Source of the DNA: JARIHD01 sp041743655
GTDB taxonomy: Bacteria; Patescibacteriota; Saccharimonadia; Saccharimonadales; UBA4665
Reading direction: 5' to 3'
Length of the DNA stretch: 37,592 nucleotides
Assembly: GCA_041743655.1 (NCBI GenBank)
Contig: JBGTMJ010000003.1
Location: forward strand, 1-37,592
Below are positions 29,238 to 36,077 of the stretch, one piece after another. The translations under genes were made by a program, and so were the position numbers. The notes beneath the pieces are model-generated. The model was not told where the DNA came from, made no database searches, and saw only the letters and a list, made by a program, of their open reading frames with translations. Position 1 is the first letter of the stretch. Every line of letters begins with the position of its first letter.

Positions 29238-29243
29238 TATAAT
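29238..29243 (+). promoter_or_regulatory. -10 box of the 29250 leader
   Basis: TATAAT within TATATAAT, start predicted near 29250. A -35 match is poor. Confidence 0.45.
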
Positions 29244-29249
29244 GGCGGG

Positions 29250-29410
29250 TCCGTGTTAAAGTAGACGTGTGGAAAAATCGTTATCGTCAGCCTTCGCACC
29301 ACGTCCGCGTAGTTTCCGTACACCCCGGGGTTGCTCTTGATATTATCTTAAATAAATAACAACGAAGCCTTAGCAACCCCTGTCTTAAACGAAGGGGCTT
29401 TTTGTTTTTA
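29250..29410 (+). promoter_or_regulatory. structured leader with competing hairpins (attenuator candidate)
   Basis: Stem GACGTGTG/CACCACGTC (29265-29310, one bulge) comes first. Then GGGGTTGCT (29327-29335) can pair perfectly with AGCAACCCC (29372-29380), 9 bp. The terminator stem CCCCT (29377-29381) with AGGGG (29393-29397), followed by CTTTTTGTTTTTA, uses four of the same C residues, so the first pairing is an antiterminator: both cannot form. A palindrome ACCCCGGGGT (29322-29331) gives a third option. The 63-residue frame starts 14 nt after the T-run. Ligand or trigger unknown. Confidence 0.55.
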
Positions 29411-29423
29411 TTAAGAGGTCATT

Positions 29424-29615
29424 ATGTCAAGTGTCAGACCTGAAATTCAGCTACTAGGTGGTCAGGAAATGCGAGGGTTGCACCAGCTTGATAGTGCGGC
29501 CGTCGCAGTAAGCACGTTGTTAGCGGACAATGCGCCAAACACGAAACCCAAAACAGCAGATGCATTGGTTAGGGAGCCGCCGAAAGCATCTACGCTTCAC
29601 ATCAAGGAGAAGTAG
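29424..29615 (+). CDS. 63-residue protein of unknown function
   Basis: Hydrophilic, no helix of membrane length and no cysteine. Composition is rich in Ala, Leu, Thr and Lys, with a likely amphipathic helix at 15-35 (MRGLHQLDSAAVAVSTLLAD) and a disordered Pro/Lys tail. A good ribosome site AGAGGT lies 5 nt before the ATG and the gene is directly behind the attenuator-like leader. Its TAG stop overlaps the GTG of the acetyltransferase by one base. It could be a partner or leader protein of the acetyltransferase; antitoxin-like pairing is possible, but no DNA-binding motif is seen. Confidence 0.5.
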   Translation: MSSVRPEIQLLGGQEMRGLHQLDSAAVAVSTLLADNAPNTKPKTADALVREPPKASTLHIKEK

Positions 29616-30001
29616 TGGGACATATTATATTTAAAAAGCATCCAAAACTTGCTGGTGTGGTACTCGATGATGAATATGGGCAAGATCTGGTACCTCATTA
29701 TGGCTTAGAGAGTCTGGTGGTACGTTCAGATATGCACGGTCAAGGTATTGGTCAAACCTTGGTACGCCGTGCCTGCTTGCAGATCATTCAGAATGAAGCC
29801 CCCAAACCAATTTCGGATACTCCCATGCATAACAACCCTAGACTCACACTAGTTAGTGCAATCGCATGTAGGGACTCTGTGGACGTATTTCTAAGACAAG
29901 GCTTCACGCCAAATAACAAACTGGCTTCTGTTGCACCGTATCGCGGAAGGGATTTTAGTTCTGAAGCTGGGAAGCAGATTGTCGGCAAGGTTATTTTATA
30001 G
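29615..30001 (+). CDS. GNAT-family N-acetyltransferase
   Basis: 128 residues from GTG. The acetyl-CoA-binding motif A is visible in YGLESLVVRSDMHGQGIGQ followed by TLVRRACL: strand, then the (Q/R)-x-x-G-x-G/A loop as QGIG, then the helix. Motif B follows near VSAIACRDSVDVFLRQGFTP, where 'F-x-x-x-G-F' is typical. At 128 residues it is at the short end of the family and lacks much of the usual N-terminal strands. Substrate unknown. Coupled to the 63-residue gene by stop-start overlap, under the attenuator-like leader. Confidence 0.75.
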   Translation: MGHIIFKKHPKLAGVVLDDEYGQDLVPHYGLESLVVRSDMHGQGIGQTLVRRACLQIIQNEAPKPISDTPMHNNPRLTLVSAIACRDSVDVFLRQGFTPNNKLASVAPYRGRDFSSEAGKQIVGKVIL

Positions 30002-30099
30002 ATGTTAAGCGCTTATGCTGCTTTGCTGATATATTTCTCGAAAGGTCACCGACAAGTTGTTTGAATCTAAACGCAAGGAAAACTCGAAGCGCTTATATG

Positions 30100-30663
30100 T
30101 TATTCATTTATTGGTAAGGGTTTGACTGAGCCTAAAGTTATTGGCTGGCTCCTATAGGTATCATTGAGCGGATCTACCTTTTCTTGGGGCATCCACGGAT
30201 CCCTTATTAGATAGCCAATGACTATACGTTCTGCAAGGTTTTGCGATGGGTCATGGGCTTCTTTTTTGGGAGGGGTAATATCAGCCAGTGCGCGGTATTC
30301 ATCGAGAAGCTTATCATTAGACTGTGTGTTAATGTAGAGGTTATCATATCTATTACGCCCGTTACGTGAGATTGCAAACGAACCTATACTCGTCTCAAGT
30401 GGGAGCATTGCAGAGTTAGGCAGTTTGCTAGGGTACATCTTACAGTCAGCAATCCAAGAGAGGCGAAGCGGTTTATTTGGCCACCTATAAAGAAGCTCCT
30501 TCGCTGTCCTACGAAGCATAACCATACCTATTTTTTGATTGCTAAGCGGCCAATACACATCGCCAAATATTTCAGAAGCTGCATTATGAATTTGTTGCAG
30601 TTGGTCATAATTTTCAGGCGTCCAAGGACGGTAAATGATTTTTGGCTGAGGAGGTGTTTTCAT
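30100..30663 (-). CDS. protein of unknown function downstream of the sigma-region-4 gene
   Basis: 187 residues, soluble, basic and aromatic at the start (PQPKIIYRPWTPENYDQL), then IHNAASEIFGDVYW, WPLSNQKIGMVMLRR and WPNKPLRLSWIADCKMY; the middle strand SIGSFAISRNGRNRYDNLYI and final YLIRDPWMPQEKVDP are distinctive. No catalytic motif or family is recognised. It starts 8 nt after the sigma-region-4 gene with no Shine-Dalgarno site, so it is almost certainly co-transcribed and probably acts with it, for instance as a regulator. This is inference from spacing. Confidence 0.65.
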   Translation of the reverse strand: MKTPPQPKIIYRPWTPENYDQLQQIHNAASEIFGDVYWPLSNQKIGMVMLRRTAKELLYRWPNKPLRLSWIADCKMYPSKLPNSAMLPLETSIGSFAISRNGRNRYDNLYINTQSNDKLLDEYRALADITPPKKEAHDPSQNLAERIVIGYLIRDPWMPQEKVDPLNDTYRSQPITLGSVKPLPINE

Positions 30664-30671
30664 TCGATATG

Positions 30672-31178
30672 TTATTTAGAAGTTTTACTTCTTGGACGGC
30701 CATAAAAGTAGGGCTTAATAAGGATACGTGTTCGCTCATGACGAGGCTCTAATGTCTTTTCTGCTCGAGACGAGACATGCGAATGAGCAGGCCCTAAGAA
30801 ATAAATTCTTAACGGGTTACCAGGAAGGCGAAGTTTATGAAGTGCTTTCTTTTCGATTTGACGTGCCTGTTCCCCGCTAAGCCCTAGACATTTTTCGCCT
30901 ATCTCTCGATACGTAAGGGCATGCTCAAACTTCCCTATCCTATTTCTTGCTTCTATTACCAATCTCTCTCTTTGAAGTAATCTTTCTTCTAAAGTACTCT
31001 CAATCACTGCTGTACGTTCAGCGGCAAGTAGGATTTCTTCTGGTGATGGAGCGATTATGCTCGCGCTTACATCACTCATTCTAACAAGATCATCTTGGCT
31101 TGGGCTTAACGAGACATTCAAACCTTCTAATATAGGCTGAAAATTTAGGTGTGGAGAATGGAAAGCTTGTTCAGACAT
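30672..31178 (-). CDS. sigma-70 region-4-like protein
   Basis: 168 residues. Residues 88-117 (LTYREIGEKCLGLSG, then EQARQIEKKALHKLR) match the helix-turn-helix of sigma-70 region 4, including the RQIEKKAL-HKLR end that in sigma factors recognises the -35 element and contacts the beta flap. A long charged helix precedes it (LAAERTAVIESTLEERLLQRERLV), like the region 3-4 linker. Regions 1.2, 2 and 3, needed for -10 recognition and melting, are absent. The C-terminus is basic (RILIKPYFYGRPRSKTSK). It may be a transcription regulator that occupies the sigma-4 site or DNA, rather than a full sigma factor. Co-transcribed with the 30100-30663 gene. Confidence 0.7.
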   Translation of the reverse strand: MSEQAFHSPHLNFQPILEGLNVSLSPSQDDLVRMSDVSASIIAPSPEEILLAAERTAVIESTLEERLLQRERLVIEARNRIGKFEHALTYREIGEKCLGLSGEQARQIEKKALHKLRLPGNPLRIYFLGPAHSHVSSRAEKTLEPRHERTRILIKPYFYGRPRSKTSK

Positions 31179-31271
31179 AATGAATGATTAAAATAAGGAT
31201 CTGGGGAATTTGGCATCGGTGGTCAAATAATAGGGGCTAGTTAGTCGAGTGCCCCTCAGATCATCATCAAT

Positions 31272-31300
31272 ACTATACACTCTATTGTGTTATTTTACAA
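31272..31300 (-). promoter_or_regulatory. promoter of the sigma-region-4 unit
   Basis: TTGTAA (31295-31300), 17-nt spacer and TATAGT (31272-31277). It begins at the very end of the tRNA-Leu(CAG) element. The leader of about 85 nt contains the inverted repeat AGGGGC/GCCCCT, 6 bp around a 13-nt loop. Confidence 0.6.
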
Positions 31301-31301
31301 G

Positions 31302-31528
31302 GCGAGAGAGGACTTGCCCCGTTATGCTCGCCTTATTGGCATAAAACTGAAGCATGTCGTAGAAGAGGACTTCTATCGTCTGTGCTCCCAGGCACGCTAA
31401 AGCATACCTGTCCGGCCAAGCAAGGAACAACATTAACTGCCATTGGCAGTTAATGACCCACGGTTCAAGTATTCTCCAACAAACCAATAAAAATACCCCA
31501 GATTTGCATCCGGGGTATTTTTATTGGT
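31302..31528 (-). repeat. tRNA-linked composite element after tRNA-Leu(CAG)
   Basis: On the tRNA strand: perfect 17-bp hairpin starting in the tRNA's ACCA (31528-31512 with 31499-31483); ACTTGAACC (31470-31462), antisense to the T-loop; 11-bp hairpin CATTAACTGCC-AAT-GGCAGTTAATG (31455-31431); a GCTTGGCCG segment as in the other element; then AGGCGAGCATAACGGGGC and CAAGTCCTCTCTCGC (31316-31302), a 15-nt duplicate of the tRNA 3' end. The final block folds as AAGGCGAG/CTCGCCTT. It has the same order as the element after tRNA-Leu(GAG) in opposite orientation. No frame is supported between 31179 and 31524. Confidence 0.85.
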
Positions 31529-31610
31529 GCGCGAGAGAGGACTTGAACCTCCACGAGCTAGGCTCACTAGTACCTGAAACTAGCGCGTCTACCAATTCCG
31601 CCACTCGCGC
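31525..31610 (-). tRNA. tRNA-Leu, anticodon CAG
   Basis: 86 nt with encoded CCA and a long variable arm. Acceptor GCGCGAG/CTCGCGC, anticodon stem CTAGT/ACTAG with loop TTCAGGT (anticodon CAG). The T-arm and acceptor 3' half are identical to tRNA-Leu(GAG). Confidence 0.96.
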
Positions 31611-31631
31611 TTATACATACTAACAGGGACA

Positions 31632-31661
31632 ATTGTACTGTACTGTCATGCGGGCGGGCAA
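31632..31661 (-). promoter_or_regulatory. promoter of tRNA-Leu(CAG)
   Basis: TTGCCC (31656-31661), 18-nt spacer and TACAAT (31632-31637), placing the start about 15 nt before the tRNA. Confidence 0.5.
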
Positions 31662-31663
31662 GC

Positions 31664-33454
31664 TTATTTTGCTTGAGACATACCCTTTTCGCGAATCATC
31701 CAGTTGTGCACATTGGTAAAACGCTCGATTTCTGCGTTAATTGCGTGCTCACTAAGTCCATGAACCGGTCCATGGGTTATATACAAGAAACGCGGTTGGT
31801 ACAGCCCCACTGCCGGAGCGTCATCACGCCAGGCCTGCAAAAACGGGCCGTACTTAATTATTCTTAAAGCCGGGTCTAATCGGGTACGCCCGGCCTGCAA
31901 TGCTTCGTCTGCAACCTGAGACCTGTATTCCGAGAAGTTAAGGCGGTTTTCCGCGAGTACATCGGCATGCTTACTGTCCCAATACACCAGCACATCAGGG
32001 TCCTTGCCTATCGAAATACCGTACAATAGAGCATCGTATGTATGCCCTACCAAAGTATCCTGGAATTCTGCACTATCTTGGGCCTCAACATTCACATCAA
32101 CACCTACCGCGCGCCATTGTTTCTGCAGCAAGCGCGCGATAGTTGCGTACTCGCCGTTGTCCTGTACGTACAAAGCAAACGTCAGTGCCTGGCCGTCCTT
32201 ACGCCGCACACCATCATCACCTTTAATCCAACCTTGCGACTCCAGCAATGCATTGGCGGTTGCGAGGTTATAGCCAGCCTGAACATACGCCGCATTATAC
32301 CCCAGCTGGTTTTGCAATAAAGGCTCCCGTACCGGTAAGGTCGGATAATCCAGGCTTTTAATTATTGTGTTGATATCCGTAGCTCCGACCAAGGCCCGGC
32401 GTACAGTGACATCACTAAGTACGCTGCCCTCCTTGATTCTGAAAAATGTCATAACAGCGGCAGTTAACGGCAAGCTATACACTCTAGTGCCGGCATCTTC
32501 CCTAAGTTCATCAGGCACCTTATTCAGACCTGCCATAGCCGTAATATCGTGTTCCTTATAGCTCTTAATCAATCTCTGTTCTGTGCGGAAAGTGTGAATA
32601 ACAAATCTGCTAAGACGAGGCTTGCCTGCGTAATATTTTTCAAATGGGTCAAATGCTACGCGTACTTCGCGGTCCTCTATCGCGGTACCAGTCACTTCCA
32701 GCGTATTGAATTTAAACGGGCCAGCACCTATAGGACTAATCGTATTGAATGGCAAAGTGCGCAGGGAGTTCATCGCTTTTTTGTCTAGTAAATGCTTGGG
32801 TACGATCCCATTGGTTAACGAATAGGGGAAGGGGCTGACTGGGTTGGGAAGTTTAAAAGAAACTGTCAACGGATCAACTTCCTTGACCTCTATCCCCCGC
32901 CAACTCGTACCTAGCGGAGATCGGGCATCTGGATTCTGGATTACATGGTAGGTAAACGCTACGTCGGCCGCAGTAAGCGGTTGCCCATCATGCCAGCTAA
33001 GGTTTGGCTTAAGATGCACCGTATAGAGTGTACCCTGTTGGTCCACTGCCCAGTCCTTAGCCAGACCGCCGACTAGGTTGTTGTGCTCGTCATAGGTAAG
33101 CAGGCTTGCAAATAATAGTTTTGATACTGTAATATCCACAGGGCTGGTAGCGTACAAGGGGTTGGCATTGGTGAATGACCCCAGTATACCTTCGGTATAG
33201 GTACCTCCAGGGACGGGCGTAGGAACTAAATAATGCGTTCTGAGAGCTTCAATCTGGGCAACCACACATCCACCCAGTAGCACGAGCAACAGTATCCATG
33301 TCGTCACAAAGCGGCGCACATCCGTTAATCGTTCTAGCCGGCGAAAAAAATTACGCTCGAAGTGCCGTTCAGTTTGTTGCCCGAACTCTTCAACCTGCAA
33401 TTTGCGCATTCGCAGGCGCCGACGGAAGCGAAGCTTAAATGCGCGTGAGATCAT
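31664..33454 (-). CDS. ABC-transporter peptide-binding protein (family 5), membrane-anchored
   Basis: 596 residues from ATG 33454. A 48-residue, very basic cytoplasmic start (RFRRRLRMRKLQ) precedes a membrane helix ending in VLLGGC, which also resembles a lipobox. The solute-binding family 5 (OppA/DppA) domain follows: PVPGGTYTEGILG, the strand pattern with LTYDEHNNLVGGLAKDW, HLKPNLSWHDGQPLTAADVAFT and PSPFPYSL-like loops, then the lobe II pattern to the C-terminus. It probably captures oligopeptides for import, valuable in an auxotrophic cell. No permease or ATPase genes are in the window. A TTG start at 33478 would overlap secG; ATG is preferred. Confidence 0.9.
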   Translation of the reverse strand: MISRAFKLRFRRRLRMRKLQVEEFGQQTERHFERNFFRRLERLTDVRRFVTTWILLLVLLGGCVVAQIEALRTHYLVPTPVPGGTYTEGILGSFTNANPLYATSPVDITVSKLLFASLLTYDEHNNLVGGLAKDWAVDQQGTLYTVHLKPNLSWHDGQPLTAADVAFTYHVIQNPDARSPLGTSWRGIEVKEVDPLTVSFKLPNPVSPFPYSLTNGIVPKHLLDKKAMNSLRTLPFNTISPIGAGPFKFNTLEVTGTAIEDREVRVAFDPFEKYYAGKPRLSRFVIHTFRTEQRLIKSYKEHDITAMAGLNKVPDELREDAGTRVYSLPLTAAVMTFFRIKEGSVLSDVTVRRALVGATDINTIIKSLDYPTLPVREPLLQNQLGYNAAYVQAGYNLATANALLESQGWIKGDDGVRRKDGQALTFALYVQDNGEYATIARLLQKQWRAVGVDVNVEAQDSAEFQDTLVGHTYDALLYGISIGKDPDVLVYWDSKHADVLAENRLNFSEYRSQVADEALQAGRTRLDPALRIIKYGPFLQAWRDDAPAVGLYQPRFLYITHGPVHGLSEHAINAEIERFTNVHNWMIREKGMSQAK

Positions 33455-33464
33455 AGACGCTAGC

Positions 33465-33680
33465 TTAAGTGATAACAATCCCTAAGATAAGCGAACCGGC
33501 AAAAACAATAGCCAGGATGATGGTCAGGTGGTGTACGCTTTTGTCGGTACCCCGACGTACGGTATTGACTTCACCACCTACGCCTAAGCCCGCACCCAGA
33601 CCAGCCCCCCGCGTTTGGATAAGGATAAGGAAAGTCATGAGCATCATTGAAACTATTGTCATCCAGTTAAAGATATTCAT
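33465..33680 (-). CDS. secG: preprotein translocase subunit SecG
   Basis: 71 residues, two membrane helices (about 5-22 and 50-69) joined by the Gly-rich cytoplasmic loop QTRGAGLGAGLGVGGE that marks SecG. It assists SecYEG-SecA protein export. ATG at 33680 gives the normal family length; a longer frame upstream (to 33758) lies inside the previous gene. The start overlaps the previous stop (ATGA), and GGAGAA lies 9 nt before it. The peptide-binding protein follows 10 nt later. Confidence 0.92.
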   Translation of the reverse strand: MNIFNWMTIVSMMLMTFLILIQTRGAGLGAGLGVGGEVNTVRRGTDKSVHHLTIILAIVFAGSLILGIVIT

Positions 33681-34048
33681 TGTTCTCGGTTCTCCAAAAA
33701 AGTCGTTACTAGATAGTTTACCAGCCCTATTATCATACCAGCAAGTATCGCCATCCAAAAGTTAGTTATTTCCAGCGGTTCATATATCCAGCTTGCTAAT
33801 AACACCATGAATCCGTTGATCACAATCATGAACAGGCCAAGGCTGAATAATATTGCCGGCAAAGATAATACAACCACAATGGGTCTGATAATAGAGTTAA
33901 TAGCCGCAAGTAGCAGGCCGGCAATTATGATGACGCGTACATTGCTCCCATAGTCAACTCCTGACCCTAATAAGGCAGCCGCGAGCCAAAGGCCTAGACT
34001 GCATACCAACCAGCGCACCAGAAAACGGTAAAGGAGACCATGATTCAT
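33677..34048 (-). CDS. YvlD-like four-helix membrane protein (phage holin family 4)
   Basis: 123 residues from ATG 34048 with four hydrophobic helices (about 8-27, 35-56, 60-84 and 92-115) and the loop INSIIRPIVVVLSLPAILFSLG, which is the recognisable core of the PF04020/YvlD family. The role of the family is not settled; some members act in envelope stress. The frame extends to 34126 but that would overlap the aminopeptidase by 29 nt, and an extended -10 (TGTTATACT) lies 13 nt before 34048. Overlaps secG by 4 nt. Confidence 0.8.
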   Translation of the reverse strand: MNHGLLYRFLVRWLVCSLGLWLAAALLGSGVDYGSNVRVIIIAGLLLAAINSIIRPIVVVLSLPAILFSLGLFMIVINGFMVLLASWIYEPLEITNFWMAILAGMIIGLVNYLVTTFLENREQ

Positions 34049-34097
34049 AGCTTCACTACATAGTATAACAAACCATTCTTTTGTTAGGCCAGAGTGT

Positions 34098-35345
34098 TTA
34101 GGTAAGGCTGCGCGATAGTCGCTCACTCAGCACCTGGTTACCGCCCTCGAGCGTAATCAGGATGTTATCTTCTATGCGCACACCCGTAGCCTCTTGGGGT
34201 ATATAAATCCCTGGCTCAACAGTGAGTACGACACCTGGTTCCAATGGGTGTTCGTAGTCCCCTGCATCATGGGTATCGAGCCCTAAAAAATGGGAAGTAG
34301 CGTGGGGAAAATAATGTCGCACTTCGTCGTGCTCAATAGTTTTGATTAAACCCAGTTCGCGTAGCTTTTCACCTATATACTCTTCCATCTGTTTTTCGTA
34401 GTTACGCAGAACCACCCCAGGCTTCAAAAGTGAAAATGCATATTGTTGGGCTTCCAGCACTGCCTCATGCACAGCCTGTTGCCGTTTGGAAGGCCGGTCA
34501 CCCAGCAACACTGTGCGCGCAATGTCAGCCGAATAAAAATTTGCTGACGCGCCCACGTCAATGACCACAAGCTCACCGCTTGCAAGCGGGGCGTCATTAC
34601 GCCCGTAGTGCATAGTACAACCCCGTTCGCCACTAGCCACAATCGGTGCAAAGGCATGCCCTGTCCCCATGGAGCCACGACGCCGGAAGCCTCGGGTGAT
34701 ATCTGCTTCAATCTCATATTCATACGCATATTTCGCGAGCTTTTGAGGCTTGATAACATCCTTGAGGGTGTCGATAGTAATATCTATAGCCCGTTGTAGG
34801 GCATCAATTTCCAATTCTTGCTTGACCATACGCATACGCGACAAATGAGTACGAAGGTCTAATAGCTCGATGTGTGGATTTGTATCTTTGATGCGTTTAA
34901 TAAGGTCGGCCCGGGCGGGGTTGGTATACATGCCGAGGAAATCGATAAAGTGAGGGTTAGCGCCCAAAGTAGCAATATGCTGCACGCGCTTCAGGCGCGA
35001 TTCAAGCTGTTTCCAGCCATCTCTCGCAGGCAGGATCGTTTGTATGCCTGATACACGGCTTAATGTATTGAAATCAACGACGCCGTCAAATTTTTCGCGG
35101 GCTGCTTCGCGGGAAGGCACAATAAGGTACTCTTTGCTTTTGTCCATAACCAGCACCACACCAGGTTCGTCAATGCCGGTAAGGTACCAGAAATTGCGGT
35201 CCTGATGGAATGGAAACGGTTCGTCACTTGCTTGCTGCATCAGGCCATTGGCTGTCATAACAACAGGTGCCGTACCGGTAAACAGCTGCCTTAAGCGCTC
35301 ACGATTGCCAGTAAAAAACGAAGAATCAATTGCAATATCACCCAT
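34098..35345 (-). CDS. pepP: Xaa-Pro aminopeptidase (M24B)
   Basis: 415 residues. The N-terminal AMP_N-like domain (DSSFFTGNRERLRQLF, ASDEPFPFHQDRNFWYLTG) is followed by the pita-bread fold with its metal ligands: VVIDVGASANFYSADIART (two Asp), HATSHFLGLDTHD (His), TVEPGIYIP (Glu) and GVRIEDNILIT (Glu). Cleaves N-terminal residues ahead of proline, a peptide-use function that fits the adjacent peptide-binding protein. Extended -10 TGATACGCT ends 6 nt before the ATG, suggesting a leaderless mRNA. Confidence 0.95.
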   Translation of the reverse strand: MGDIAIDSSFFTGNRERLRQLFTGTAPVVMTANGLMQQASDEPFPFHQDRNFWYLTGIDEPGVVLVMDKSKEYLIVPSREAAREKFDGVVDFNTLSRVSGIQTILPARDGWKQLESRLKRVQHIATLGANPHFIDFLGMYTNPARADLIKRIKDTNPHIELLDLRTHLSRMRMVKQELEIDALQRAIDITIDTLKDVIKPQKLAKYAYEYEIEADITRGFRRRGSMGTGHAFAPIVASGERGCTMHYGRNDAPLASGELVVIDVGASANFYSADIARTVLLGDRPSKRQQAVHEAVLEAQQYAFSLLKPGVVLRNYEKQMEEYIGEKLRELGLIKTIEHDEVRHYFPHATSHFLGLDTHDAGDYEHPLEPGVVLTVEPGIYIPQEATGVRIEDNILITLEGGNQVLSERLSRSLT

Positions 35346-35351
35346 TTGTCT

Positions 35352-35360
35352 AGCGTATCA
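35352..35360 (-). promoter_or_regulatory. extended -10 promoter of pepP (leaderless)
   Basis: TGATACGCT with 6 nt to the start codon and no Shine-Dalgarno site. Confidence 0.5.
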
Positions 35361-35401
35361 CAAGCGGTCAACAGTCCGCAGCAATCAGATCTGACACTTA
35401 A

Positions 35402-35428
35402 TTGACTACCCTACATTTTTCTTATACT
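35402..35428 (+). promoter_or_regulatory. promoter of the EEP-family gene
   Basis: TTGACT (35402-35407), short 15-nt spacer and TATACT (35423-35428); the ATG is 14 nt further. Confidence 0.5.
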
Positions 35429-35442
35429 ATGCTAGCACTCTT

Positions 35443-36039
35443 ATGCCCATCACTATTGCCACCTGTGATATTAAGAACGGTCTAGCGAACTACAATGAGT
35501 TGGCTGGTATCGTGGGAGGTCTTCGCAATTTAGATGCGGACGTTTTGGTACTCAGCGAAACACACCCTTCCCAAGAAGACTTGACGGAGATGGTACGAAA
35601 TAATCACCAACTGCTTGCGGAGGGGTTAGGCTATACCGCAGCTCTTTCTATAGAATATAAACTCCATAGGGAGAACTCTATCGCCAAGCGATACTTGTCT
35701 ATGCTTAGCAGGCTGGCAAGCAAACCTCGCGAGATATCTATTGGCAACCGCAGCAATGCAATACTCCTCGAGAGTAAGGTAGAGGGGTACGAGAAAGAGG
35801 AGCCGTTACGAATAATTGGAATGCACTTCGGTGGCCCAAAGAACAAGGCGATGATTCTGCCCCATTCACTGGGAGACTACACCACCCCGCGAGTAATTTT
35901 AGCAGGTGAGCGTATTGTACATACTCCAGATACCATACACTTAACTGAGTTTCCGCCTCAAAAATTTGAGAACTCAACTCATCAAGCGGTACAAGTTCAA
36001 GTCCTGCCTTTCGGCTGGAGCAATTTGTTACACTTATGA
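35443..36039 (+). CDS. degenerate endonuclease/exonuclease/phosphatase (EEP) family protein
   Basis: 198 residues. The N-terminal pattern (IATCDIKNGLANYNELAGIV, DADVLVLSETHPSQ with the metal-binding Glu) and the central IIGMHFGG are EEP-like, and the end TIHLTEFPPQKFENSTHQAVQV matches the last strands of that fold. Between them, the segment that should carry the GDFN motif reads LAGERIVH and runs almost directly into the last strands, so about 70 residues appear to be missing, and the final SDH is STH. Catalytic Asp/Asn residues are therefore lost. It is probably inactive or has a new role. Convergent with uvrC. Confidence 0.65.
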   Translation: MPITIATCDIKNGLANYNELAGIVGGLRNLDADVLVLSETHPSQEDLTEMVRNNHQLLAEGLGYTAALSIEYKLHRENSIAKRYLSMLSRLASKPREISIGNRSNAILLESKVEGYEKEEPLRIIGMHFGGPKNKAMILPHSLGDYTTPRVILAGERIVHTPDTIHLTEFPPQKFENSTHQAVQVQVLPFGWSNLLHL

Positions 36040-36077
36040 TACCTAAGAGTTGTGGCTGCCATGTGCGATAAAAGCAG

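Noticed and set aside
34049..34126. Longer start of the YvlD-like protein
   Set aside because: It overlaps pepP and adds a segment unlike the family; ATG 34048 begins just before the first helix.
35995..36005. GTTCAAGTCCT, an 11-nt match to the tRNA-Leu T-arm inside the EEP gene
   Set aside because: It lies in the coding frame, no ACCA, hairpin or other element part is near, and an 11-mer match is weak evidence for an attachment site.
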